The notes beneath the pieces were generated by a model that had not been told where the DNA came from, did no database searches, and saw only the letters and a program-made list of their open reading frames with translations. A program made the translations under genes and the position numbers. This document shows positions 47,911 through 58,631 of a stretch of DNA of 64,000 nt, in pieces (the first letter of the stretch is position 1; every line of letters begins with the position of its first letter). The DNA is from Hyphomicrobiales bacterium (lineage in GTDB: Bacteria > Pseudomonadota > Alphaproteobacteria > Rhizobiales > Xanthobacteraceae), in assembly GCA_003135415.1 (NCBI GenBank), contig PLBP01000005.1, positions 11,015 through 75,014 of the forward strand. The letters run 5' to 3'.

Positions 47911-48885
47911 ATGCCCCCGGGTGAATGGATCGTCGCGCAGGAATACCAGCCGAAGCCCTCCGACTACGGCTACAATCTCGGCCGCGCGCTGACCTCGGTC
48001 GTCGGCTTGCGCTCGATCATTCCCGCCGACGCCGCGACCGCCGAAGTGCTCGGCACCGAGCGGACGGGAAACGGCGTCGTTATCCGCGAGAACGGCCTCG
48101 TGCTCACGATCGGCTACCTCGTCACCGAGGCCGAGACGGTGTGGCTCTCCACCCATGACGGACGGAAAATCTCCGGCCATGTACTTGCCTTCGATCAGGA
48201 AACCGGCTTCGGCCTCGTGCAGGCGCTCTCGAGCCTCGACCTTCCGGCGCTCTCCTTCGATCAATCCTCGACCGCCAAGGTCGGCGAGCAAGTGGTGGTC
48301 GCCGGCGCCGGCGGTCGCGCGCATGCGGTGGCGGCAAAAATCGTCGCCAAGCAAGAATTCGCCGGCTACTGGGAATACTATCTTGATGAAGCGCTCTTCA
48401 CCTCCCCGTTCCACCCCAACTGGGGCGGCACGGCATTGATCGGGCCCGGCGGCGACCTCTTGGGCATCGGCTCGTTGCAACTCGAGCGTACGCGTGACGG
48501 CGGCCGTGCCGAACCGATCAACATGATGGTGCCGATCGACATCTTGAAGCCGGTGTTGAACGACCTCGTGAAGTTCGGCCGCCTCAGCCGCCCGCCGCGG
48601 CCGTGGCTCGGGCTCTACTCCACCGAGATCGACCAGCGCATCGTGGTCGCGGGTCTCGCCAAGCGCGGGCCGGCGCGGCGCGCGGAATTGAAGATCGGCG
48701 ATATCATCGTTGCTGTCGGCGGCAACGAGGTGAGCGATCTCGCCGACTTCTACCGCAAGATCTGGTCGCTGGGTGCCGCCGGTGTCGGCGTGCCGCTCAC
48801 CATCCACCGCGACGGCGATACCTTCGATGTGACGGTGAAATCCGGCGAGCGCAACCAGTTCCTGAAGAAGCCGAGCGTGCATTGA
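47911..48885 (+). CDS. HtrA/DegP-like S1C protein lacking the catalytic triad
   Basis: A 324-aa protein with a trypsin-like domain (~25-200) and a C-terminal PDZ domain (~205-310, RGPARRAELKIGDIIVAVGG). The fold landmarks align with DegP/HtrA, but all three catalytic positions differ. The His of the usual TNxHV is Tyr69 in VLTIGYLV, the Asp of TDLA is Gly99 in QETGFGLV, and the Ser of GNSGG is Trp171 in PNWGGTAL. There is no signal peptide or membrane helix, so it should be cytoplasmic, unlike DegP. It follows alr by 14 bases. Homologues with such changes exist in this order and are usually annotated as serine proteases; a binding or scaffold role is more likely. Confidence 0.8.
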   Translation: MPPGEWIVAQEYQPKPSDYGYNLGRALTSVVGLRSIIPADAATAEVLGTERTGNGVVIRENGLVLTIGYLVTEAETVWLSTHDGRKISGHVLAFDQETGFGLVQALSSLDLPALSFDQSSTAKVGEQVVVAGAGGRAHAVAAKIVAKQEFAGYWEYYLDEALFTSPFHPNWGGTALIGPGGDLLGIGSLQLERTRDGGRAEPINMMVPIDILKPVLNDLVKFGRLSRPPRPWLGLYSTEIDQRIVVAGLAKRGPARRAELKIGDIIVAVGGNEVSDLADFYRKIWSLGAAGVGVPLTIHRDGDTFDVTVKSGERNQFLKKPSVH

Positions 48886-48939
48886 GCGCCAGCCGATTGT
48901 GCTAGCGTTCGGCTCGCGACTCCCTATCTCCTGAGCTTC

Positions 48940-50358
48940 ATGGCCAAAGCGCACGCATCCTTCGTCTGCCAATCCTGCGGCGCGGTCTATCCGCGCTGGC
49001 AGGGCAAGTGCGAAGCCTGCAATGGATGGAACACCATCGCCCAGGAAGCGGGCGCGAAGGATTCCGTTCCCGCAGCACAGCGCACGAGCCGCAAGGGCCG
49101 CGCCTTCAGGCTCGAGCCGCTCGCGGGCGAGGGCGAAGAAGCGCCGCGCACGCCGTCCGGCATCAAGGAATTCGATCGCGTCACCGGCGGCGGCTTCGTG
49201 CGCGGCTCGGTGCTTCTCTTGGGCGGCGACCCCGGCATCGGCAAATCGACGCTGCTGATCGAAGCCGCCGCGACGCTCGCGCGCGCGGGGAAGCGCGTCA
49301 TCTATGTCTCCGGCGAGGAAGCGATCGGTCAGGTGCGGATGCGCGCGGCCCGCCTCGGGCTCGCGAGCGCCAAGGTTGAACTCGCCGCCGAGACCAATGT
49401 CGAGGATATCCTGGCGACGCTGAAGGATGCAGCACCGCCCGCCCTCGTCGTCATAGATTCGATCCAGACGCTGTGGACCGAGTCGGTCGAGTCGGCGCCC
49501 GGCACCGTCACGCAGGTGCGCGCCTCGACCCAGGCATTGCTGCGCTACGCCAAGCGCAGCGGCGCCGCCGTGGTGCTGATCGGCCACGTCACCAAGGACG
49601 GGCTGATCGCGGGCCCGCGCGTCGTCGAGCACATGGTCGACGCGGTGCTCCACTTCGAGGGCGATAGCGGCCATCAGTTCCGCATCCTGCGCGCGTTGAA
49701 GAACCGCTTCGGGCCGACCGACGAGATCGGCGTGTTCGAGATGACCGGCGAAGGTTTGCGCGAGATCGAAAATCCGTCGGCGCTGTTCCTGTCCGACCGC
49801 CACCTCGGATCGCCCGGCACCGCCGTGTTCGCCGGCATCGAAGGCACGCGGCCCCTGCTGGTGGAGATTCAGGCGCTGGTGGCGCCGACCGCGCTCGGCA
49901 CGCCGCGCCGCGCCGCCGTCGGCATCGACCCCAACCGGCTTTCCATGATCCTCGCGGTCCTGGAGGCGCGCTGCGGCGTGCGGCTCTCGGGCCACGACGT
50001 CTATCTGAATGTGGCGGGGGGTCTCCGCATCATCGAGCCCGCCGCCGATCTTGCGGTCGCCGCCGCCCTCGTCTCGTCGCTTTCAGGCGCGGCCCTTCCG
50101 GGCGACGCGGTCTATTTCGGCGAGGTGAGCCTGACCGGCGCCGTGCGCGCGGTGCCGCAGGCGGCCGCCCGCCTCAAAGAGGCCGGTAAGCTCGGCTTTA
50201 CCCGCGCCGTGCTACCTGAATTGGGCCGCGCGGAAGCGGCGGAGGGCTTGAAAATCAACGCTCTCGCCACACTTTCAGCCTTGGTTGCGGAGATCGCGGC
50301 TCGCAGCCCCCGGGGACCACGGCGGGCGGCCGATCTCGGGTTTACCCGAGATCGGTAA
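48940..50358 (+). CDS. radA: DNA repair protein RadA
   Basis: RadA is a RecA-like, LonP-related branch-migration ATPase. The 472-aa protein has the zinc finger C10-x2-C13...C24-x2-C27, Walker A GGDPGIGKST (95-104), the RadA signature KNRFG and the C-terminal Lon-like domain (GHDVYLNVAGGLRIIEPAADLAVA). The last residues, ADLGFTRDR, are encoded by the first palindrome of the repeat array at 50331, so the repeat has supplied the gene's final codons. Confidence 0.95.
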   Translation: MAKAHASFVCQSCGAVYPRWQGKCEACNGWNTIAQEAGAKDSVPAAQRTSRKGRAFRLEPLAGEGEEAPRTPSGIKEFDRVTGGGFVRGSVLLLGGDPGIGKSTLLIEAAATLARAGKRVIYVSGEEAIGQVRMRAARLGLASAKVELAAETNVEDILATLKDAAPPALVVIDSIQTLWTESVESAPGTVTQVRASTQALLRYAKRSGAAVVLIGHVTKDGLIAGPRVVEHMVDAVLHFEGDSGHQFRILRALKNRFGPTDEIGVFEMTGEGLREIENPSALFLSDRHLGSPGTAVFAGIEGTRPLLVEIQALVAPTALGTPRRAAVGIDPNRLSMILAVLEARCGVRLSGHDVYLNVAGGLRIIEPAADLAVAAALVSSLSGAALPGDAVYFGEVSLTGAVRAVPQAAARLKEAGKLGFTRAVLPELGRAEAAEGLKINALATLSALVAEIAARSPRGPRRAADLGFTRDR

Positions 50359-50452
50359 TTAGTTGCCCAAGTCGGCTAAAGCCGACTTGGGTGTCTCGGG
50401 TTTACCCGAGATCGGCAATAACCGGGCACAAGTCGGCAACAGCCGACTTGTG
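50331..50452. repeat. Tandem array of two palindrome types after radA
   Basis: Palindrome A is cgatctcgggt-tt-acccgagatcg at 50331-50354 (11-base arms), with a second copy at ~50394-50414. Palindrome B has arms cccaagtcggc/gccgacttggg at 50366-50391, with a second copy at 50427-50452 whose arms are cacaagtcggc/gccgacttgtg. The order is A-B-A-B, a ~62-base unit repeated twice, with a few differences. Each unit is a strong hairpin. The first A overlaps the 3' end of radA. Aagtcggc...gccgactt hairpins are common intergenic repeats in Bradyrhizobium relatives. Confidence 0.8.
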
Positions 50453-50554
50453 GTGCAGGAGAAGACGGATGACGCCGTGCCCGGCTAACGCTATACCCCT
50501 CGCGCGGGCGCTGCCCCCTCTTGAGTCGGTCGGAGTTCAGGGACTTTAGGCCAG

Positions 50555-51241
50555 ATGCCCTTTTCCCTTCTCGATATCGGCCTGATCGCGGTGATGCTGG
50601 TTTCCGGCATCCTCGCCATGGTGCGCGGCTTCATGCGCGAAGTGCTGTCGATCGCCGCATGGGTGATCGCCGCCTTGGTCACGCTCTACGGCTATGCCAA
50701 GGCCGTCCCCTACGCCAAGCAATACATTTCCAACGATCTGATCGCGACCGGCGTCGCGGTCGCCGTGCTCTTTCTTGGCACGCTCCTCGTCGTGTCGCTG
50801 TTCACCGTCAAGGTTTCCGACCTCGTACTCGATTCGCGCGTCGGCGCGCTCGACCGCTCGCTCGGCTTTCTGTTCGGGCTCGGCCGCGGCCTCGTGATCA
50901 TGGTCGTCGCCTTCCTGTTCTTCGTCTGGCTCGTGCCCGCCAAGAGTTTGCCCGATTGGGTCAAGAACGCCCGCTCGCGCCCCGTGTTGCAAGGAACCGG
51001 CGATTGGTTGCTCTCCCTCTTGCCGGACGACCCCGAGACCGCCATCTTGAAGAGACTGCGTCGCCCGAAGGACGGCGACGATTCGGCGCCGCCCGACGCC
51101 CCACCCGGCCCGGGACAGCGTTCGGAATTGGGTTCCGCGCCCGCGCGCGTCGCCGGTGGCGATACGGATTCCGGCTACAAGCGCAATGACCGGCAAGGCT
51201 TCGAGCAACTTCTCGAAAGTACCCGCGGCGTAACTCGCTAG
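50555..51241 (+). CDS. cvpA: CvpA family membrane protein
   Basis: A 228-aa inner-membrane protein of the colicin V production (CvpA) family. It starts LLDIGLIAVMLVSGILAMVRGFMREVLS and has four membrane helices, with the conserved RGFMREVLSIAAW and LDRSLGFLFGLGRG. The last ~80 residues are a cytoplasmic Pro/Asp-rich tail. It lies 21 bases before purF, the classical cvpA-purF pair. Confidence 0.9.
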   Translation: MPFSLLDIGLIAVMLVSGILAMVRGFMREVLSIAAWVIAALVTLYGYAKAVPYAKQYISNDLIATGVAVAVLFLGTLLVVSLFTVKVSDLVLDSRVGALDRSLGFLFGLGRGLVIMVVAFLFFVWLVPAKSLPDWVKNARSRPVLQGTGDWLLSLLPDDPETAILKRLRRPKDGDDSAPPDAPPGPGQRSELGSAPARVAGGDTDSGYKRNDRQGFEQLLESTRGVTR

Positions 51242-51262
51242 CAAACCAGGCGGAGGACGAGG

Positions 51263-52756
<1,494 letters not shown>

Positions 52757-52764
52757 CGCGAAGC

Positions 52765-52878
52765 GTCATCCCGGAAGTGCGCGAAGCGCACTGTCCGGGA
52801 TCTACATTCGCTGCCATTTGATATTCATGAGACCGGTGGTTATGGATTCCGGCCCTCGCTCCGCTCGGCCGGAATGAC
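52765..52878. repeat. Composite inverted repeat between purF and the SDR gene
   Basis: The ends are inverted (gtcatcccgg at the left, ccggaatgac at the right). Inside, a 34-base hairpin (52768-52801: atcccgga and agtgcgc, loop gaa, gcgcact, g, tccgggat) has a single bulge, and a second one (52846-52875) has arms attccggcc/ggccggaat. A small gacgc-gaa-gcgtc hairpin precedes it at 52755-52767. This type of rearrangement-prone spacer is common in the group. It leaves no room for a gene. Confidence 0.65.
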
Positions 52879-52890
52879 AAGAGAACATCG

Positions 52891-53631
52891 ATGTCCAAAC
52901 CACTTTCCGATCGCATCGCGCTCGTGACCGGCGCCTCGCGCGGCATCGGCCGCGCCACTGCGATTTCGCTCGCCGGCCGCGGCGCGCATATCGTGGCGCT
53001 TGCGCGCACTGTCGGCGGCCTCGAGGAACTCGACGACGAAATTAAAAAGGCGGGATCGAGCGCCACCCTCGTGCCGCTGGATCTGCGCGATTTCGACGCG
53101 CTCGACCGGCTCGGCGCCTCGCTGCACGAGCGCTTCAAGAAGCTCGACATCCTGGTGGGAAACGCCGGCCAGCTTGGGGCGCTTTCGCCGCTCGGGCATC
53201 TCGATCCGAAAGTGTGGGACGAGGTATTCGCGGTGAATGTGACGGCCAATTGGCGGCTGATCCGCTCGCTCGACCTACTGCTCCGCGCTTCCGATGCCGG
53301 CCGCGCCGTCTTCGTCACCTCCGGGATCACCTATCACGCGCGCGCTTATTGGGGGCTTTACGCCGCCTCGAAGGCGGCGCTCGAAATGCTGGTGCGCGTC
53401 TATGCCGAGGAAACCGCCAAGACGAACGTGAAAGTAAACCTGTTCAATCCCGGCTCGATCCGCACGCGCATGCGCGCCAAGGCCATGCCCGGCGAGGATC
53501 CGATGACGCTCGACACACCGGAACAAGCGGCGGAGGCGATCGTGCCGTTATGTCTGCCGTCGTGTGAGAAAACCGGCATGATTTTCAACTATCCGAACCG
53601 GAAATTCCTCGCCTTCAACGCGCCAGCGTAA
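52891..53631 (+). CDS. Short-chain dehydrogenase/reductase
   Basis: A 246-aa classical SDR with the cofactor motif TGASRGIG (~14-21), NAG (~92-94), Ser in VTSGITYHARAYWG and the Tyr/Lys pair in LYAASKAALEM. The fold is complete. The substrate is unknown. It follows purF after a repeat and converges with der. Confidence 0.88.
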   Translation: MSKPLSDRIALVTGASRGIGRATAISLAGRGAHIVALARTVGGLEELDDEIKKAGSSATLVPLDLRDFDALDRLGASLHERFKKLDILVGNAGQLGALSPLGHLDPKVWDEVFAVNVTANWRLIRSLDLLLRASDAGRAVFVTSGITYHARAYWGLYAASKAALEMLVRVYAEETAKTNVKVNLFNPGSIRTRMRAKAMPGEDPMTLDTPEQAAEAIVPLCLPSCEKTGMIFNYPNRKFLAFNAPA

Positions 53632-53656
53632 TCAATCAAGCGAGTACGAAGTCGGC

Positions 53657-55030
53657 TTATTTCTTTTTCGCGAACGGGTTATCCGACTCGCGAAAGGCCA
53701 TGCGGATCGGCACGCCCGGAAATTCGAACGTCTCGCGCAACGAATTAACGAGATAGCGCGTGTACGAATCCGGCAGCGCGCTCGTGCGCGTTCCGAACAA
53801 GACGAAGCTCGGCGGCCGCGCCTTCGGCTGGGTGATGTAGCGGAGCTTGATCGTCTTGCCGGTGACGGCGGGCGGCGAATTCTGCTCGATCACGGCGCGG
53901 AGCCACCGATTGAGCGCGGCGGTCGAGGCGCGGCGGTTCCACACCACGTAGAGCGCGATCACCGCCTGCATCAGGCGATCGAGCCCCTCGCCGGTTTTTC
54001 CCGAAACCGGCACCACGGGCATTCCCCGCGCCTGCGGTAGCCAATGGTCCGAGTCCTCACTGAGCTTTTTCAGCGCGATTTCGCCGCGCGGCACGAGGTC
54101 GCACTTGTTCATGCCCACAACGAGCGCGCGGCCCTCCTTCAGCACGAGGTCGGCGATACGCAAATCCTGCTCCTCCCACGGACGGGTGGCGTCGAGGAGC
54201 AGAATCACGACCTCGGCGAAACGGATCGCGCGCAATGCATCGGCGGCGGACAGCCGCTCCAGCTTGTCGTCGATCCGGCCGCGGCGGCGGAGGCCCGCGG
54301 TGTCGAAGAGCTCGAAGCGCCGGCCGGAATGCTCGAAATCGACGGCGATCGAATCGCGCGTGATCCCGGCCTCGGGCCCGGTGACGAGCCGCTCCTCGCC
54401 GATCAGCGCGTTGATCAGCGTCGATTTGCCCGCATTCGGCCGGCCCACCACCGCGACACGGATCGGGCGGGCGTTCTCGTCTTCGGTTTCGAGCGTTTCA
54501 CCGTCCGAAGGTTCGGCTTCGCTTTCCTCGGGCTCCTGCGTCAGCACTTCGCGCAAGGCGCCGTATAGATCCGCCATGCCTTCATTGTGCTCGCTGGAGA
54601 TCGGAACCGGCTCGCCGAGGCCGAGTTCGAAGGCTTCGTAATAGCCGGCGGTGCCCGCCTTGCTCTCGGATTTGTTGGCGACCACGATCACGGGCTTCCC
54701 CGCGCGGCGCAACTCATCGGCGAAGGCGCGGTCATCGGGCAGCACACCCGCGCGCGCATCGAGTACGAAGAGCACAACATCCGCTTCCGCGATCGCGGCC
54801 TCGGTCTGGGCGCGGATGCGGCCCTTGAGGCTCTCTTCTTTCGCCTCCTCGAAGCCGGCGGTATCGATAACGCGAAACTCCAAGCCGCCGAGGCTCGCCT
54901 CGCCCTCGCGGCGGTCGCGCGTGACCCCCGGCCGGTCGTCGACCAGCGCAAGCCGCCTGCCGATCAATCGGTTGAACAGGGTCGATTTGCCGACATTGGG
55001 CCGGCCGACGATGGCGACGATGGGAAGCAT
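53657..55030 (-). CDS. der: Ribosome biogenesis GTPase Der (EngA)
   Basis: Der is a double-GTPase needed for 50S assembly. Two G domains are visible: [14 protein letters not shown] at the start with DTAGFEE and NKSES, and [14 protein letters not shown] in the middle with [12 protein letters not shown] and NKCDL. The C-terminal KH-like domain ends [20 protein letters not shown] and [12 protein letters not shown]. The 457-aa length is usual. Confidence 0.96.
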   Translation of the reverse strand: MLPIVAIVGRPNVGKSTLFNRLIGRRLALVDDRPGVTRDRREGEASLGGLEFRVIDTAGFEEAKEESLKGRIRAQTEAAIAEADVVLFVLDARAGVLPDDRAFADELRRAGKPVIVVANKSESKAGTAGYYEAFELGLGEPVPISSEHNEGMADLYGALREVLTQEPEESEAEPSDGETLETEDENARPIRVAVVGRPNAGKSTLINALIGEERLVTGPEAGITRDSIAVDFEHSGRRFELFDTAGLRRRGRIDDKLERLSAADALRAIRFAEVVILLLDATRPWEEQDLRIADLVLKEGRALVVGMNKCDLVPRGEIALKKLSEDSDHWLPQARGMPVVPVSGKTGEGLDRLMQAVIALYVVWNRRASTAALNRWLRAVIEQNSPPAVTGKTIKLRYITQPKARPPSFVLFGTRTSALPDSYTRYLVNSLRETFEFPGVPIRMAFRESDNPFAKKK

Positions 55031-55067
55031 CGCGAGCGGCGGTACAGCAACCGCGATTTAAGTCAAA

Positions 55068-55472
55068 TCAGTTCGGCGTGCGCGTATCCGACCACGGATC
55101 GTCCGCAGCGGCGGGCTGCGCGACCGAGCGCGGTGGCTGTTGAGGTGGGTTCTGCGGGGCATTGCGCGCGGTGCGCGATTTTGCGTGCGGAACCGCCGGC
55201 TGATCCTTTTCGTATTCGCCGGGTTGCGCCCCTTCCCGGTTCTGGCCGGTGGCTGAAATTTGCGTATCGATGGGGATATTCGAGTTGGTCGGCTGCATCG
55301 GCGGCGCGTTGTAATTTACGCCCGGAACGCCGGCTGGGAAGATTGGCTTGCGATCGCCGGCAAGCGGCGTCTTCTTCTCATCGAACCAGTCGAAACTCTC
55401 ACAGGCCGTCAGTGCAAGTGGCAGCGCGACCAGCACGCAGCGAAGAAGGAAAGAAGGACGGATCGATCGCAT
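55068..55472 (-). CDS. Pro/Gln-rich lipoprotein upstream of der
   Basis: The gene starts at the ATG at 55472 with GAGGA five bases before it, so it is coupled to the YfgM-like gene that ends at 55481. The 134-aa product has a signal peptide with lipobox (LVALPLALTAC) and then ESFDWFDEKKTPLAGDRKP, FPAGVPGVNYNAPP and a tail rich in Pro, Gln and Ala. It occupies the place where BamB is found in some relatives, but it has no β-propeller. Short proteins with this SFDWF...GDR..FP.GVPGV pattern recur in the order. The role is unknown; an envelope function is likely from the lipobox. Confidence 0.75.
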   Translation of the reverse strand: MRSIRPSFLLRCVLVALPLALTACESFDWFDEKKTPLAGDRKPIFPAGVPGVNYNAPPMQPTNSNIPIDTQISATGQNREGAQPGEYEKDQPAVPHAKSRTARNAPQNPPQQPPRSVAQPAAADDPWSDTRTPN

Positions 55473-55480
55473 GCTCGTCC

Positions 55481-56167
55481 TCACTGCGTCGCCGATCCCG
55501 GCTTCGTGGGCCGGTCGGTGCCGGCGGAGGCGAGCGCTTGCATCACCTCGGCACGGTTGCGAAGGGCGGGCGGCGTCTCGGGATCGCTCGCAAGCTCCGC
55601 GAACATCGTGCGCGCCGCCTCCTGCTCTCCCGCCTTGTAGCGGGCGAGCGCGAGCGTTTCGCGCGCCGAAAACCGAACCGTAGAAGTGACAGCCATGAGC
55701 GGCTCGACGCGGGACGCGATTTCCGCGACTTGGGCGGTATCGAGGAGGAGAAATGCCGCGCGCAGCCGCGCCACGTCGCGGATGCCGCCATCGACCGAGC
55801 CGTCGGCGGCGATCGCGTCGTAAGCGGCGGCACCCGCGGCGGCATCGCGCACGCCAGTCTCCGCCGCGAGCCGCATGCGCGCGAGCAAGCGGTAGCCCCA
55901 ATTCGCGTCTTTCGTGAGTGCTGCAAATTCCTGCTCGGCCTCGGCATGCTTGCCCGACTCGGCGAGCGCGAGTGCCGACTCGAAACGCGTTCCCGCCGCG
56001 AGGCCCTCGCGCGTTTGATACCACTCCCATCCGCGCCAGCCGCCGGTGGCGGCGACGATGAGGAAAGCCGCGATGACGGCATAGAGGCCGTATTGCTCCC
56101 ACAGCTTCAACAGGCGCTCGCGCCGAAGGTCCTCGTCGATCTCGCGGATGAATTGGGTGTCGGACAT
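55481..56167 (-). CDS. YfgM-like tetratricopeptide membrane protein
   Basis: A 228-aa protein with a short cytoplasmic N-terminus (SDTQFIREIDEDLRRERL), one membrane helix (YGLYAVIAAFLIVAATGGW) and a periplasmic helical repeat domain. This matches YfgM, a periplasmic chaperone-like partner of SecYEG. It is upstream of the lipoprotein and der on the same strand, as yfgM-bamB-der in other bacteria. Confidence 0.82.
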   Translation of the reverse strand: MSDTQFIREIDEDLRRERLLKLWEQYGLYAVIAAFLIVAATGGWRGWEWYQTREGLAAGTRFESALALAESGKHAEAEQEFAALTKDANWGYRLLARMRLAAETGVRDAAAGAAAYDAIAADGSVDGGIRDVARLRAAFLLLDTAQVAEIASRVEPLMAVTSTVRFSARETLALARYKAGEQEAARTMFAELASDPETPPALRNRAEVMQALASAGTDRPTKPGSATQ

Positions 56168-56262
56168 CGAAAATCCCGCCGCATGGCGCGGCCCTTGTTC
56201 AGCGCGGACGTACGATAGAGATGTGGACGGAACGTGGCAAACCGCCCAAATACTTGTGGACG

Positions 56263-57084
56263 TTAAGCTTTCGCCTTGAGCGGATAGACGTTGGCAAGCC
56301 CCGGAAATTCGCGATTCCGCACCTCGCGGGCGTATTCCTTCACCGCGGCCTCGATGCCGCCGGCGAGTTCACCATACTTTTTCACGAATTTCGGCACCCG
56401 CGGCGACAGTCCGAGCATGTCCTCGAGGACGAGGATTTGACCGTCGCAGGCGGGGGAAGCGCCGATGCCGATGGTGGGAATCGGCACGGCTTCCGTGATG
56501 CGCTTCGCCAAGGGCTCGGCGACCGCTTCGATCACCATCGAAAAAGCGCCGGCCTCCGCGATCGCGCGGGCATCTTCGAGAAACGGCGCCCAGTCCTTCT
56601 CCTCGCGGCCGAGCGCCTTGAAGGAGCCGAGCGCGTTCACCGCCTGCGGCGTGAGACCGACATGGCCCATCACCGGCACGCCGCGCTCGGACAGAAAGCG
56701 CACGGTCTCGGCCATCTTGGCGCCGCCCTCCAACTTGATGGCGCCGCAGCCGGTTTCCTTCAAGACGCGCGCAGCAGAACGAAATGCATCTTCCTTGCTC
56801 GCCTCGTAGCTGCCGAAGGGCATGTCGACGACGACGAGCGCGCGCTGGGAGCCGCGCATCACCGCGTGGCCTTGCAGGATCATCATTTCGAGGGTGACGG
56901 GGACGGTGGTCTCGAGCCCGTGCATCACCATGCCGAGCGAGTCGCCGACCAGGAGAAAATCGACATACGGGTCGAGAATGCGCGCGGTGTGCGCGTGATA
57001 GGAGGTGAGTGCCACGATCGGCTCCTTACCCTTGCGGGCGCGGAGTTCCGGCGCGGTGATGCGGCGCGTTGGCTCGATACTCAT
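56263..57084 (-). CDS. panB: Ketopantoate hydroxymethyltransferase
   Basis: PanB makes ketopantoate in pantothenate and CoA synthesis. The 273-aa protein has [37 protein letters not shown] and GAIKLEGG, and the C-terminal [19 protein letters not shown]. Its ATG overlaps the stop of the NnrU-like gene (ATGA). PanC is not in the window. Confidence 0.95.
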   Translation of the reverse strand: MSIEPTRRITAPELRARKGKEPIVALTSYHAHTARILDPYVDFLLVGDSLGMVMHGLETTVPVTLEMMILQGHAVMRGSQRALVVVDMPFGSYEASKEDAFRSAARVLKETGCGAIKLEGGAKMAETVRFLSERGVPVMGHVGLTPQAVNALGSFKALGREEKDWAPFLEDARAIAEAGAFSMVIEAVAEPLAKRITEAVPIPTIGIGASPACDGQILVLEDMLGLSPRVPKFVKKYGELAGGIEAAVKEYAREVRNREFPGLANVYPLKAKA

Positions 57085-57650
57085 GTAGGCAACACCTCGA
57101 GGCCGATGACATAGGGATGGAAGAGCTTGGCGAGGAGGAGGAATAGCACGAGGCCTGCGGCGACGGCGACCCCGTCAGCGACCCATTTCGGCGCTGGATA
57201 GCTCGGTGCGGGCCGCCATTTCATGGAGATACGGCTCCAAACCGCCCATGCCAGCACCGTCGTGAAAAGGATAATGCCCGCGAGGTCGCCATTGGCGAGG
57301 AGATGCGCGAGCGCCCAAATCTTCACGCCCACCAGCATCGGATGCTTGAGCCAGACGCGGATGTGCGTCGGCGGATAGGCGGCGATCACGCAAATGCTCG
57401 CGAACAGCATCAACAGGATCGCGAGGTGCTTGGTCCAGAGCGGCGGGTACCAGAGCTGCGGCGAGCCTTCGGCGCGCCAGGCGGCGAAGCCGTAGCCGAT
57501 CAGGAACAGGCCCGCGATCGAGACGAGCGAATAAAGGCCCTTGTACGGCCCCTCGCCTATCTTCGCGACCACGCCCGCGCGGGCGACGCGCATGGTGGTG
57601 AACACATGCGCGCCGATAAAGACGAGAAGGCCGAGGAGCATCAACTTCAT
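57081..57650 (-). CDS. NnrU family membrane protein
   Basis: A 189-aa protein with five or so membrane helices. It begins [20 protein letters not shown] and contains [20 protein letters not shown] and [14 protein letters not shown] [21 protein letters not shown], which fit NnrU/isoprenylcysteine-methyltransferase-like proteins. Some NnrU genes sit with denitrification operons, but nothing of that kind is near here. It is coupled to panB. Confidence 0.8.
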   Translation of the reverse strand: MKLMLLGLLVFIGAHVFTTMRVARAGVVAKIGEGPYKGLYSLVSIAGLFLIGYGFAAWRAEGSPQLWYPPLWTKHLAILLMLFASICVIAAYPPTHIRVWLKHPMLVGVKIWALAHLLANGDLAGIILFTTVLAWAVWSRISMKWRPAPSYPAPKWVADGVAVAAGLVLFLLLAKLFHPYVIGLEVLPT

Positions 57651-57703
57651 GGGAGGCCCGGCCGGTTTTCGCGGAGCAAGTTATTCAAACTCGCGCGCGC
57701 CAT

Positions 57704-57919
57704 TTAATCCTTGTCGCGATACTTGAACGAGACCTTCAAGCGCACCCGGTAGGCTTCTACTTTTCCATTCTTGAGCTGCAAATCGAGTTCCTTGACCTCG
57801 GCGACGCGAAGGTCCTTCAAGGTTTTCCCGGCCCGATCGACGGCGGACTTTGCCGCTTTCTCCCAGGACTCGGTGCTAGTACCGACGATTTCAATAAGCT
57901 TATAAACGCTCTCCGCCAT
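57704..57919 (-). CDS. Dodecin family flavin-binding protein
   Basis: A 71-aa protein starting MAESVYKLIEIVGTSTESWE (ATG at 57919) and ending RVRLKVSFKYRDKD. It matches the dodecin family: small β-α-β subunits that form a dodecamer storing flavins or CoA. The conserved Trp in ESWEKAAKSAV is the usual flavin-stacking residue. It borders the left end of the guaA-linked insert. Confidence 0.88.
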   Translation of the reverse strand: MAESVYKLIEIVGTSTESWEKAAKSAVDRAGKTLKDLRVAEVKELDLQLKNGKVEAYRVRLKVSFKYRDKD

Positions 57920-58144
57920 GGCTCTCTCCCATATTTCTGTCGTTATCGGCAAGCTTGTCGTCGAGGAGAGTGTAGCACCCGCACAGGGAAATCTCACTCC
58001 CACTCGATCGTCAATGACCAGTATAATATATTGAAGTAGCTTTGTTCTCTGTGTCGAGCTTCTCGACATACCGTCAGACGGAACTCCGCGGTTGCTAGTT
58101 CGTTATGGGTTGAATCGAGCAAGCTTCAATCCCCGCGAATCAAG
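57920..58144. other. Spacer between dodecin and the VOC gene, containing the distal guaA-end repeat
   Basis: The left part belongs to the dodecin promoter region. At 57994-58011 is a second copy of the guaA 3' end. After that point the sequence is AT-rich and holds no gene that I can support, up to the VOC start at 58145. Confidence 0.5.
57994..58011 (-). repeat. Second copy of the guaA 3' end (candidate attachment site)
   Basis: The 18 bases tcactcccactcgatcgt match the last codons of guaA at 59100-59117 with one mismatch. On the minus strand both read ...TIEWE-stop. Outside these 18 bases the flanks differ. Direct repeats of a gene's 3' end are what site-specific integrases leave, and the guaA 3' end is a known target of integrative elements. 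Confidence 0.65.
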
Positions 58145-58600
58145 ATGATCGAACGACCCGCGCGTTATCGGAACGCGATTGTGCCTCACAGCTATGTCGA
58201 CGGGGCCTCAGACGGAATCGCCTTTTACAAGCGGGCGTTCGGCGCGCTGGAGTTGTTCCGGATCGCCCATCCTAACGGCAAGATATTGCATGTTGAGATC
58301 TCGATCTGCGGTTCGGTGGTGATGATCGGCGACCCCGACGACAGGCTGTACGGCGAGCCGCGGGCACTTGGGCGTTGCACCGCTAGCCTCCACATCTTCT
58401 TAGACGATAACGCCGCCTTGCTGCGGCGCGCGGTCGAGGCAGGCGCCGAAGAAATCCAGGCACCCACTGAGCTGTTTTACGGAGCCAACTCCGCCAGCGT
58501 GCGCGACCCCTTCGGTCATGTTTGGGTACTCTTGTCGTGGAAACAAGATCTCGATCTGGCCGAAATAGAACGTCTTGGAAATGCACCCTTAAGGCAGTGA
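58145..58600 (+). CDS. VOC (glyoxalase/bleomycin-resistance) family protein
   Basis: A 151-aa metal-dependent VOC-fold protein. It begins MIERPARYRNAIVPHSYVDG and contains IAFYKRAFGALELFRIAHPN, HVEISICGSVVMIGD and VRDPFGHVWVLLSW, giving two βαβββ units. The PhnB-like subfamily is the nearest I recognise. Function is unknown. It lies inside the insert between the two guaA-end repeats, with the DUF1801 pseudogene convergent to it. Confidence 0.8.
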   Translation: MIERPARYRNAIVPHSYVDGASDGIAFYKRAFGALELFRIAHPNGKILHVEISICGSVVMIGDPDDRLYGEPRALGRCTASLHIFLDDNAALLRRAVEAGAEEIQAPTELFYGANSASVRDPFGHVWVLLSWKQDLDLAEIERLGNAPLRQ

Positions 58601-58631
58601 GCGTCTCTTCTGAGAGCGGACGGGGCGAGCG

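Noticed and set aside
47881..49995. A 704-aa open frame antisense to the alr end, the HtrA-like gene and radA
   Set aside because: It mirrors the codon pattern of three well-recognised genes and has no family features. Long antisense frames are expected in high-GC coding DNA.
50331..50452. Possible CRISPR array after radA
   Set aside because: There are only two units, the repeats are palindromes of two kinds, and there are no unique spacers or cas genes.
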